A stretch of DNA of 49,157 nucleotides, from NCBI GenBank assembly GCA_045542595.1, contig JAZQLI010000042.1, positions 1 to 49,157 of the forward strand, written 5' to 3'. The translations under genes and the position numbers were made by a program. Below the pieces are notes generated by a model, which did not search any database, had not been told where the DNA came from, and worked only from the letters and a program-made list of their open reading frames with translations. The DNA is from Scatosoma sp045542595. Lineage in GTDB: Bacteria; Bacillota; Clostridia; Christensenellales; Borkfalkiaceae. Of the stretch, positions 43,507 through 49,157 are shown piece after piece (within the stretch, counting starts at the first letter, position 1; the number at the start of each line of letters is the position of its first letter).

Positions 43507-43986
43507 ATGGCGAGATATGTGTTGTGTCCGCGTTGCGAATTGAATTTTATCGACGCAGACGAAAGAGAATATTGCGAAGTATGCACGAAGGAATTAAGCG
43601 GCGAGAAAACGTTCTCCGACGATTTTGAAGCGGAAGAAAATTTGGAAGGGACGGAGCTTTGTCCTATTTGCGGCGAAAATTATATGGCGTTCGGCGAAAA
43701 GATGTGCGAAGAGTGTAAAAAGAAGAACGCATATGAAGACGAGGAAATGGAAGAAGACGAGGATAAGGAAGACGCGTCTTGGAGAAGCTATCTCGACGAC
43801 GAAGACGACGACCTTGATTTGGGTATTCCCGATTCTGAATTTGAAGACGAAGATATGGAAGACGACGAAGAAGACGAAGAATTGGAAAGCGAAGAAGACG
43901 ATTTCGAGTACGTTTCCGCGGACGATTATTACGATATAGGCGATGACGACGAAGAAGACGAAGATGATGACGACGACGATTTTTAA
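43507..43986 (+). CDS. Acidic zinc-ribbon protein
   Basis: 159 residues, family not named. Two zinc ribbons at the start: CPRCELNF...CEVC and CPICGENY...CEECKKK (within residues 1-72). The remaining half is a low-complexity acidic tail, nearly all Asp and Glu with a few Tyr/Phe, ending DDDDDDF; predicted pI is very low. Zinc ribbon plus acidic tail suggests a nucleic-acid-mimic or a binding partner of a basic protein, RNA polymerase or ribosome (inference). A typical sigma-A promoter and an 18-bp terminator make it a single-gene unit. Confidence 0.75.
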   Translation: MARYVLCPRCELNFIDADEREYCEVCTKELSGEKTFSDDFEAEENLEGTELCPICGENYMAFGEKMCEECKKKNAYEDEEMEEDEDKEDASWRSYLDDEDDDLDLGIPDSEFEDEDMEDDEEDEELESEEDDFEYVSADDYYDIGDDDEEDEDDDDDDF

Positions 43987-44020
43987 GCCTGTTTTCGCGT
44001 TAAAAAAGTAAAATAAATAC

Positions 44021-44062
44021 AAACCCTTTCTTTAAACGTTGCGTTTAAAGAAAGGGTTTTTT
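44021..44062. terminator. Strong bidirectional terminator
   Basis: An 18-bp perfect stem (44021-44038 with 44042-44059, loop TTG), beginning AAACCC and ending GGGTTT, followed by TTT. It lies between the convergent zinc-ribbon gene and the two small genes. Confidence 0.93.
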
Positions 44063-44069
44063 GCAACAA

Positions 44070-44222
44070 TTATAAATCGTCCGCGTCCTGTACGGGGGTT
44101 TCTTTTTTGTTTTTAGGTCGCCCCGTATAACTGCCGTTTACGTCCGTATCCGAAGGCTCGGGAAATAACTCCAACGCCTTTTGGGTAGGGGCAGGGATGC
44201 GATGAGTTTTCTTTTTAGTCAT
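44070..44222 (-). CDS. Small conserved-looking protein ending in PVQDADDL, 50 aa
   Basis: Reads MTKKKTHRIPAPTQKALE, then a PSDTDVNGSYTGRP core and the ending KETPVQDADDL. Proteins with GSYTG-P and a PVQDADDL end seem common in Clostridia by recall, with no known role. A longer open frame exists, but the ATG at 44222 is chosen because the upstream gene stops 5-8 nt beyond it (ATGACTAA overlap) and GGCGG lies 6 nt before it. Coupled translation with the 39-aa gene is likely. Soluble and probably disordered. Confidence 0.6.
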   Translation of the reverse strand: MTKKKTHRIPAPTQKALELFPEPSDTDVNGSYTGRPKNKKETPVQDADDL

Positions 44223-44334
44223 TGTTGCCGCCGTGTTCGTAGCTATGGTTTTCACTGTTTTTATTGCCGCAGTTTTTGCTACCGCAATTTTTGTTGCCAC
44301 AGTTTTTAGCTTTACCGTTTTGTTTGTTTTTCAT
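44215..44334 (-). CDS. Tiny Asn/Lys/Cys-repeat protein, 39 aa
   Basis: Too short for most gene finders. It opens MKNKQNGKAK, then three units NCGNK, NCGSK, NCGNK, and ends SENHSYEHGGNND. Three evenly spaced cysteines (every 5 residues) with two late His could bind metal. Support for reality: AAGGAG (44344-44349) 9 nt before the ATG, the regular repeat, and an 8-nt overlap with the following 50-aa gene. Asn/Lys-rich small proteins of Clostridia are often spore-associated, which is only a guess here. Confidence 0.65.
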   Translation of the reverse strand: MKNKQNGKAKNCGNKNCGSKNCGNKNSENHSYEHGGNND

Positions 44335-44404
44335 AATAACGTTCTCCTTATTTTTTCCAAGACGTACGCTTGGTCCTTTTGTTGTTTTGCCGTTTTACAC
44401 GGAA

Positions 44405-45001
44405 TTATTGACGTACTCCTTCAAAAGGGAGATGCAAATCGACGTAGCCTTGTCCTGCTTTACAAAGCGGACAAACTTTCCAAGCTTCCGTTCCTACGTG
44501 CATATAACCGCATTCGCTACAAATCCATAAAATAGGATGTTCGCTTTTATACAGAGTTCCGTTTTTAACGGCGTCGCAAAGGTATTGAAATATAATTTTG
44601 TGTTGCCGTTCTACGTCCGCTACCATTTTATACAAAGCGGCGATATCTTCAAAACCTTCCTTTTGCGCTGTAAGTGCAAACGTCGGGTAAATATCTTCCG
44701 ATTCGTTTTTTTCGTCGGTAGAGGCAAATTTTAATCCTTCCGCAAGCGTACCTGCGTGAAAAGGATATCCAGCGTCAAATTCTACGTTATCTCTACTGCC
44801 TGTTTTTTCAATTATCTTATTAAAAAATTGCGTAGCGTGTAACGTTTCGTTTTTCGCAATGGTGCGGACAGCGTCCGCAAGTGTTTTCAGTTTTTCCTGC
44901 ATAGCAAGTTTGGCTATCATCTGATAACGCATACCTGCTTGACATTCGCCGGCAAAACTGCGTGCTAAGTTTTTAAATGTTTCCGTGTTTTCAAATTGCA
45001 T
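44405..45001 (-). CDS. rbr: Rubrerythrin
   Basis: 198 residues. Non-haem di-iron peroxidase that removes hydrogen peroxide in anaerobes. The ferritin-like domain has ESGECQ-type FAGECQAGMRYQMIAKLA and AKNETLHATQFF as di-iron ligand helices, and VADVERQHKIIFQYL as the second pair. The C-terminal rubredoxin domain has CSECGYMHVG and CPLCKAGQGYV ligating one iron. ATG 45001 is chosen for GGAG at 7-10 nt and the usual MQFxxTET start; an earlier ATG would add six residues without a ribosome site. Divergent from trmL. Confidence 0.95.
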   Translation of the reverse strand: MQFENTETFKNLARSFAGECQAGMRYQMIAKLAMQEKLKTLADAVRTIAKNETLHATQFFNKIIEKTGSRDNVEFDAGYPFHAGTLAEGLKFASTDEKNESEDIYPTFALTAQKEGFEDIAALYKMVADVERQHKIIFQYLCDAVKNGTLYKSEHPILWICSECGYMHVGTEAWKVCPLCKAGQGYVDLHLPFEGVRQ

Positions 45002-45117
45002 AATAAACTCCATTTCCAAGGCTTGCCTTGTACGTTCAGTATGGGAAAACGGACTGCGCTTATACGTTCATTTTTCAGCCAAGATTTGGAAAAAGTAAAA
45101 AATCGGCGTAAAACCGC

Positions 45118-45146
45118 TTGCAAAAATACGCGTAATTGTATACAAT
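45118..45146 (+). promoter_or_regulatory. Sigma-A promoter of trmL
   Basis: TTGCAA (45118-45123), a 17-nt spacer and TACAAT (45141-45146). Confidence 0.7.
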
Positions 45147-45187
45147 GATAGAAAGAAAAATATAAAAATAAAAACAAGGCGGTTTTT

Positions 45188-45700
45188 ATGTTAAATATTG
45201 TATTAGTAGAACCCGAAATTCCTCAAAACGCAGGGAATATCGCACGTACGTGCGCTGCTACGGGTACTCGATTGCATTTTATCCGTCCGTTAGGGTTTGA
45301 AGTGAGTGATAAATACTTAAAACGCGCGGGCTTGGATTACTGGAACTTGGTAGAAATTTTTTATTACGACAGTTTTGAAGAACTTTGCGAAAAATACCCC
45401 GACGGGACGTTTTATTTTTTTACGACGAAGGGTAGAAAACGGCATAGCGACGCGGCGTTTAAAGACGGCGATTTTTTGGTGTTTGGAAAAGAAACGAAAG
45501 GGTTACCCGAAGAATTGTTATTAAAACACCCCGAAACGTGTTTGCGCATTCCTATGCGCGGCGAAGCGCGTTCGCTCAATTTAAGCAACTCGGTAGCCAT
45601 TGTGCTGTATGAAGCACTCCGTCAAAACGATTATTTTTCTCTTTTGGAAGAAGGGGAGCTGCATCATCATTCTTGGAGTGAAGCAACCGTGGAGAAATAA
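45188..45700 (+). CDS. trmL: tRNA (cytidine/uridine-34-2'-O)-methyltransferase, SPOUT family
   Basis: 170 residues. Methylates the ribose of the wobble base of tRNA-Leu using SAM. MLNIVLVEPEIPQNAGNIARTCAATGTRLHFIRPLGF is the family opening with catalytic Arg; the trefoil-knot SAM site is FLVFGKETKGLPEELL, CLRIPMRGEARSLNLSNSVAIVLYEALRQ. Start ATG is preceded by AAGGCGG. It is followed by a hairpin that doubles as spoIIR leader. Confidence 0.95.
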   Translation: MLNIVLVEPEIPQNAGNIARTCAATGTRLHFIRPLGFEVSDKYLKRAGLDYWNLVEIFYYDSFEELCEKYPDGTFYFFTTKGRKRHSDAAFKDGDFLVFGKETKGLPEELLLKHPETCLRIPMRGEARSLNLSNSVAIVLYEALRQNDYFSLLEEGELHHHSWSEATVEK

Positions 45701-45749
45701 CCGCAGCAATAAATTGTTGAAAATAAGTATAAAATAATAAATTATAGGC

Positions 45750-45785
45750 AATAACTTCCGTGTATCTTCACGGAGGTTATTTTTT
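45750..45785 (+). terminator. Terminator-like hairpin that also contains the spoIIR ribosome site
   Basis: AATAACTTCCGTG (45750-45762) pairs with CACGGAGGTTATT (45769-45781), 13 bp with one G-T pair, followed by five T and directly by the spoIIR ATG at 45786. The GGAGG ribosome site (45772-45776) lies in the stem. Confidence 0.75.
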
Positions 45786-46331
45786 ATGAAAAAAGTTTGC
45801 ATAATTTTTCTTTTGTCAATCATAATAAGTTTAACGGCGTACGGATTTTCTTCCGGCGCAGCGGTGCGTATGCGCCAAGAATGCGTTACTTCGCAGTATT
45901 TACGTATTCACATCCGCGCGGACAGCAACGAAGAACGCGCGCAAGCGGTAAAATATCTCGTGCGCGACGAAATTGTGGCGTATCTTACTCCCCTTGTCGC
46001 GGAATGCGAAAGCAAAGCCGAAGCGCTGGCAGGGATAGAGCAACGGTTATCGCAAATAGAACAAACGGCGAAAGACGTATTGCGTGAAAACGGGTTTTTC
46101 TACGGCGCGAGCGCAACGCTGCAAACGGAATATTTCCCTACCCGTGTATACGATACGTATACGCTTCCAGCAGGGGAATATACCGCGCTTATCGTGCGTT
46201 TAGGGGCGGGCAAAGGGGATAACTGGTGGTGTGTGGTATATCCACCCCTTTGTTTTACCGCGCCTACCGGACAAAACGTGGTGTATAAAAGCAAAATTGC
46301 GGAAATCATACAAAAATGGAAAAACGGGTAA
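45786..46331 (+). CDS. spoIIR: Stage II sporulation protein R
   Basis: 181 residues. Forespore-secreted signal that activates SpoIIGA to process pro-sigma-E in the mother cell. An N-terminal signal segment KKVCIIFLLSIIISLTAYGFSSG is followed by QYLRIHIRADSNEERAQAVKYLVRDEIVAYLTPL and the C-terminal TLPAGEYTALIVRLGAGKGDNWWCVVYPPLCFTAP, all typical of SpoIIR. This marks the organism as an endospore former. The ribosome site is inside a hairpin that resembles the trmL terminator, so synthesis may depend on a transcript starting beyond the left arm. No clear sigma-F promoter was found. Confidence 0.93.
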   Translation: MKKVCIIFLLSIIISLTAYGFSSGAAVRMRQECVTSQYLRIHIRADSNEERAQAVKYLVRDEIVAYLTPLVAECESKAEALAGIEQRLSQIEQTAKDVLRENGFFYGASATLQTEYFPTRVYDTYTLPAGEYTALIVRLGAGKGDNWWCVVYPPLCFTAPTGQNVVYKSKIAEIIQKWKNG

Positions 46332-46347
46332 CGTTTTGAAAAGGATA

Positions 46348-46366
46348 GGGGCAGGTATGCGTTGAA
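46348..46366 (+). repeat. Dispersed 19-nt motif, copy C
   Basis: GGGGCAGGTATGCGTTGAA in the gap between spoIIR and sleB, 24 nt before the sleB ATG. Intergenic and sense. Confidence 0.75.
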
Positions 46367-46390
46367 TTTGTACATACAGGAGGAAAGAGT

Positions 46391-47149
46391 ATGAAAAAGT
46401 CAATAAAAAGAAGCGGTGTATGGGCAGCGGCGGCACTTGCGCTTGCGTTGCCTATCGCGGCAGGAATAAGCGCGGCTAACGTATACACGGCGCAGGTGGA
46501 AAATCAAGCGTCGGTATCGGTTATCGGCGTGGCGGCGGTGCTTCGTCAAGGCTCGAAAGGGAGCGACGTAAAAGAAGTACAACGCCGATTAAAAAACTGG
46601 GGATATTATAAAGGAAGCGTAGACGGAGTGTTTGGGGCGCAAACCAAAGCCGCCGTAATTTCTTTTCAAAAGAAGAACGGACTGACAGCGGACGGCGTTG
46701 TGGGTAAAGCTACCTATCAAGCACTGGGTATGAACGAAGCGTATAATTCGCTTGTGGGCAGCTCTTCCAGTTCGGGCGGCGGCGTAAACGGATTTTCCAG
46801 TTCGGACGTGTATTTGCTTGCGAGAACGATTTATGCCGAAGGTAGGGGTGAACCGTACGTGGGGCAAGTGGCTATCGGTGCGGTAGTATTAAACCGCGTG
46901 CGCCACGACGAATTTCCCAATACCATTTCGGGTGTGGTGTACCAAAAACACGCCTTTACTGCCGTTACGGACGGTCAAATCAATTTAACGCCCAACGAAA
47001 CGGCGATGAAAGCGGCGCGCGATGCCATCAACGGATGGGACCCGTCGGGTGGGGCTATTTATTATTATAATCCTGCCGTAGCGACAAGTTCGTGGATATT
47101 CTCCCGTCCTACGGTAACGGTTATCGGTAAGCACGTATTTGCAATTTAA
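46391..47149 (+). CDS. sleB: Spore cortex-lytic enzyme SleB
   Basis: 252 residues. Lytic transglycosylase that opens cortex peptidoglycan at muramic-lactam sites during germination. A signal peptide (KKSIKRSGVWAAAALALALPIAAGISAA) is followed by a peptidoglycan-binding domain (LRQGSKGSDVKEVQRRLKNWGYYKGSVDGVFGAQTKAAVISFQKKNGL), a Ser/Gly linker and the hydrolase_2 domain with LLARTIYAEGRGEPYVGQVAIGAVVLNRVRHDEFP, Glu of YAEGRGE being catalytic. AGGAGG precedes the ATG. It is followed at 15 bp by ypeB, its usual partner. Confidence 0.95.
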   Translation: MKKSIKRSGVWAAAALALALPIAAGISAANVYTAQVENQASVSVIGVAAVLRQGSKGSDVKEVQRRLKNWGYYKGSVDGVFGAQTKAAVISFQKKNGLTADGVVGKATYQALGMNEAYNSLVGSSSSSGGGVNGFSSSDVYLLARTIYAEGRGEPYVGQVAIGAVVLNRVRHDEFPNTISGVVYQKHAFTAVTDGQINLTPNETAMKAARDAINGWDPSGGAIYYYNPAVATSSWIFSRPTVTVIGKHVFAI

Positions 47150-47164
47150 AAAGGGGGAAGAGAA

Positions 47165-48988
47165 ATGAAAGAGAGTGAAAAAAAGACGGAAGTTGGAGTG
47201 AATATGTCTTCGGGAGCGGAGAAAGTAGAAGCGATTTCCAAAGAAAGTAAGCGTGTCAAAAAGGGCGAAAATAAAGCTGCGCAAAAAAAGACTGTAAAAA
47301 AAGAAACGGTTATCAAGCGTGAACAAGCGGAAAGCGCGGCGGCAAAGGCGCGCGTGGAAAAGGCTTTGAAAAAGAAAGAAGAAAAGGAAAAACGCGCGGC
47401 GGAGAAAAAGGCAAAAATAGAAAAGCTTGCCGCCGAGAGAAAAGCGTTGGCGGAAAAACGTGCGGCGGAGAAAAAGGCGAAAATAGAAAAACGCGCCGCT
47501 GAAAGAAAAGCGTTGGCGGAAAAACGCAAAGCGGAAAAGGAAGCGCGTATCCGTAACCGTGCGCACGCTAAGGCAAACCGTAAGCAAACGAAAAGCCGTA
47601 TGCAAGCGCACCGTAAACAGGAACGGGAAGCACGTAAGCAAAACCGTACGCACCGTTCGTCGCAAAAGGGCTACGGCGGTTGGATTGCCGCGGTTGTAAC
47701 ACTCGGCGTGCTTACGTTGGCACTCGGTACTACCGTTACGGTGGGGGCGATTGATATGATGAATACCAAAAACGGCGTTATGGCAGGGCATCGCGCCACG
47801 ACGTACGAGCTGGTAGGGATTATGGAACACGTCGACGACGATTTAGACCGCGCTCGCGTGTCCGCTTCTTCTGCACAACAACAGCGTATACTCACCGATT
47901 TGTTGGTGCAAGCACGCATTGCCGAACTCGATTTGGAGAAGATGCCTATCACGGCGGATAAGGACGCTAACTTCACGGCGTTTATCAACCGAATGGGCAA
48001 CGAATGCGAACGTATGTTGTCTAAACTGCGTATGGGCGAAAGCTTGAATAAAAAAGACGAAAAAGTATTGCAGGATTTGTATGAAACCAACCATAAAATT
48101 CGTATGGCGTTGGACGAATACGCTATGCAAATGTGCGATAAAGACATCATGCAATACGTGAAAAACGGCGAAGGGAAAATCGCCGAAGTGATGGACGGTT
48201 TAGAAAACGTTACCATGCCTGAAAATCGTAACGTGAAACCGCAAAACGACAATTCGAATGGGGCAGGTACGCGTTCAAACGGTCAGTCCGAAGAAAAATC
48301 GGGTGGATTTGAAGCGAAGATAGAACCTTCGAAAGCGGAAGAATTAGCACTCGTTTATTTTGCGGATTATCCCGTAAAAGAATACCGTTGCGTTGGGGAG
48401 AGTATGCGAAAAGGCAAGCTTGCCTATAACGTGCAGGGCTTTGATGACGACGGCACTATGCTGTTTGCGGAAGTGGACGCAATGAGCGGCGAATTGATTA
48501 CCTTTAACTATTATAAAGAATGTAACGAAGATAATTTCGATTTAAAAAACGCGCGCCGAATTGCGGAAGAGTTTTTGGAAAAGCTCGGCTATGAAAATTT
48601 GGAAGCGGTACGCGTTAGCGAAAACGGGACGGACGGAGATTTTACCTTTGTCTATGAAGAAGACGGCGTAGTGTATTATCCCGATACCGTTAAGGTAAAA
48701 GTATGTCGCACTCGCGGTATGGTTACGGGTATGGACGCAACGGAGTTTTTAAGAAATCACCGTAAGCGTCAAAAGCCAGTCGCTAATATATCTTTAGATA
48801 AAGCGGAAGCGAAATTGCACGATAGCTTGGAAGTAGAAAATGCTCGTGCGGCAGTGGTAAAAACGGCGCGCGGAGAAAAGCTTGCGTATGAATTTTATTG
48901 CTCGTACGAAGAAGAAAAGTATCTTGTGTATATCGACGCGCAAACGGGCGAAGAAATTTCTATTATGAATATTAAAAATTTGGGTTAA
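47165..48988 (+). CDS. ypeB: Germination protein YpeB with a long basic N-terminal extension
   Basis: 607 residues; typical YpeB is about 450. YpeB holds SleB in the spore and keeps it stable. Residues 1-165 are an unusual cytoplasmic stretch of Lys, Ala, Glu and Arg. It has two 22-residue repeats (AAEKKAKIEK...AAERKALAEKR; DNA copies from 47396 and 47462) that would form a charged helix, and then an Arg/His-rich part. A membrane helix (WIAAVVTLGVLTLALGTTVTVGAI, about 175-200) follows. The YpeB core and C-terminal PepSY-like domains include AEELALVYFADYPVKEYRC and FYCSYEEEKYLVYIDAQTGEEISIM. Start is backed by GGGGGAAG before the ATG. Confidence 0.88.
   Translation: MKESEKKTEVGVNMSSGAEKVEAISKESKRVKKGENKAAQKKTVKKETVIKREQAESAAAKARVEKALKKKEEKEKRAAEKKAKIEKLAAERKALAEKRAAEKKAKIEKRAAERKALAEKRKAEKEARIRNRAHAKANRKQTKSRMQAHRKQEREARKQNRTHRSSQKGYGGWIAAVVTLGVLTLALGTTVTVGAIDMMNTKNGVMAGHRATTYELVGIMEHVDDDLDRARVSASSAQQQRILTDLLVQARIAELDLEKMPITADKDANFTAFINRMGNECERMLSKLRMGESLNKKDEKVLQDLYETNHKIRMALDEYAMQMCDKDIMQYVKNGEGKIAEVMDGLENVTMPENRNVKPQNDNSNGAGTRSNGQSEEKSGGFEAKIEPSKAEELALVYFADYPVKEYRCVGESMRKGKLAYNVQGFDDDGTMLFAEVDAMSGELITFNYYKECNEDNFDLKNARRIAEEFLEKLGYENLEAVRVSENGTDGDFTFVYEEDGVVYYPDTVKVKVCRTRGMVTGMDATEFLRNHRKRQKPVANISLDKAEAKLHDSLEVENARAAVVKTARGEKLAYEFYCSYEEEKYLVYIDAQTGEEISIMNIKNLG
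48260..48278 (+). repeat. Dispersed 19-nt motif, copy D
   Basis: GGGGCAGGTACGCGTTCAA inside ypeB, coding strand, in a linker between domains (Asn-Gly-Ala-Gly-Thr-Arg-Ser-Asn). Confidence 0.7.
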
Positions 48989-49010
48989 AAGTGATTTTCA
49001 CTAAATATTT

Positions 49011-49041
49011 TACCGCCGCTTTTTAAGCGGCGGTATTTTTT
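49011..49041 (+). terminator. Terminator of sleB-ypeB
   Basis: An 11-bp stem, TACCGCCGCTT with AAGCGGCGGTA, loop TTT, then six T. The T-tract is joined to the second IS200 copy. Confidence 0.93.
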
Positions 49042-49157
49042 GATATAAAGAAAAACCACGCGATAGTCGCGTGGTTCGATAGAGGTTTACCGATGAGTAT
49101 TGAAATAAAAACTCCGATTGTGTATAATGAAAGTATGACCCGCCAGTCAAAAATCAA
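49042..49157 (+). mobile_element. IS200-family element, copy 2 (left end only, runs off the window)
   Basis: From TTTTTGAT (49037) to 49157, 121 nt are identical to 38892-39012, including the left-end hairpin (49055-49075), the transposase promoter (49100-49128) and the left arm of the SD-sequestering repeat. Complete identity implies recent transposition. The transposase should follow beyond the window. Confidence 0.93.

Noticed and set aside
44188..44206. Seventh copy of the 19-nt motif (GGGGCAGGGATGCGATGAG)
   Set aside because: It has three mismatches and is antisense to a small gene where RIPAPT coding may produce the match, so it was not counted.
44223..44300. 26-codon N-terminal extension of the 50-aa gene
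   Set aside because: It lies within the 39-aa gene in another frame, with an Ala/Thr/Lys-rich shadow composition; the ATG at 44222 has coupling and a ribosome site.

Overview
The window reads as chromosomal DNA of an anaerobic, endospore-forming Clostridia-like Bacillota, probably an uncultured lineage. The grounds are the sporulation and germination genes spoIIR, sleB and ypeB, rubrerythrin, a T-box leader, an L27 with the Firmicutes N-terminal extension, and sigma-A promoters close to the TTGACA-17-TATAAT consensus. Species cannot be fixed from the sequence alone.

Layout. 1-10700: housekeeping genes in short, often divergent units: tig-clpP (clpP runs off the left edge), rqcH, rplU-rpmA with a leader, a four-helix-type hypothetical protein, a TraX-like membrane protein paired with an unknown membrane protein, queH interrupted by an in-frame TAA, and galM followed by a DUF1538 membrane protein and two P-II-like proteins. 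10790-12750: a tandem glycine riboswitch with an intrinsic terminator controls an AGCS sodium:amino-acid symporter. 12795-27142: a complete branched-chain amino acid locus: ilvE on its own promoter, then a T-box leader, leuA-ilvB-ilvN-ilvC, a 366-bp repeat-rich gap, and ilvD-leuC-leuD-leuB, a DUF815 AAA+ ATPase, ilvA and ridA. Together these make isoleucine, valine and leucine from threonine and pyruvate; RidA removes the reactive enamine by-product of IlvA. 27345-38900: a UMF1-type MFS transporter with a zinc-dependent phospholipase C-like protein, a small membrane-anchored protein with a possible forespore promoter, uvrB-uvrA, a TIM-barrel glycosidase-like protein, a strongly folded 268-nt intergenic element, fba, and rplM-rpsI. 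38832-39822: a small mobile scar. An IS200-family element sits in the rpsI terminator, and a 65-bp copy of the rpsI 3' end plus terminator lies beyond it. 39890-49157: an AT-rich GNAT gene, a large lipoprotein with a second C-terminal membrane anchor, an acidic zinc-ribbon protein, two overlapping tiny genes (39 and 50 codons), rubrerythrin, trmL, and spoIIR-sleB-ypeB. The first 121 nt of a second IS200 copy sit at the right edge, again in a terminator T-tract.

Best leads: (1) the nested-hairpin element at 36405-36672, a candidate structured RNA or miniature element; (2) a 19-nt sequence, GGGGCAGGTAYGSRTTSAA, present in six copies on both DNA strands but always on the sense strand of the local gene; (3) the DUF1538/P-II/P-II operon; (4) the att-like duplication of the rpsI 3' end; (5) the queH nonsense codon; (6) a tiny Cys-repeat protein overlapping a second tiny gene. 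No tRNA, rRNA or CRISPR array was seen.
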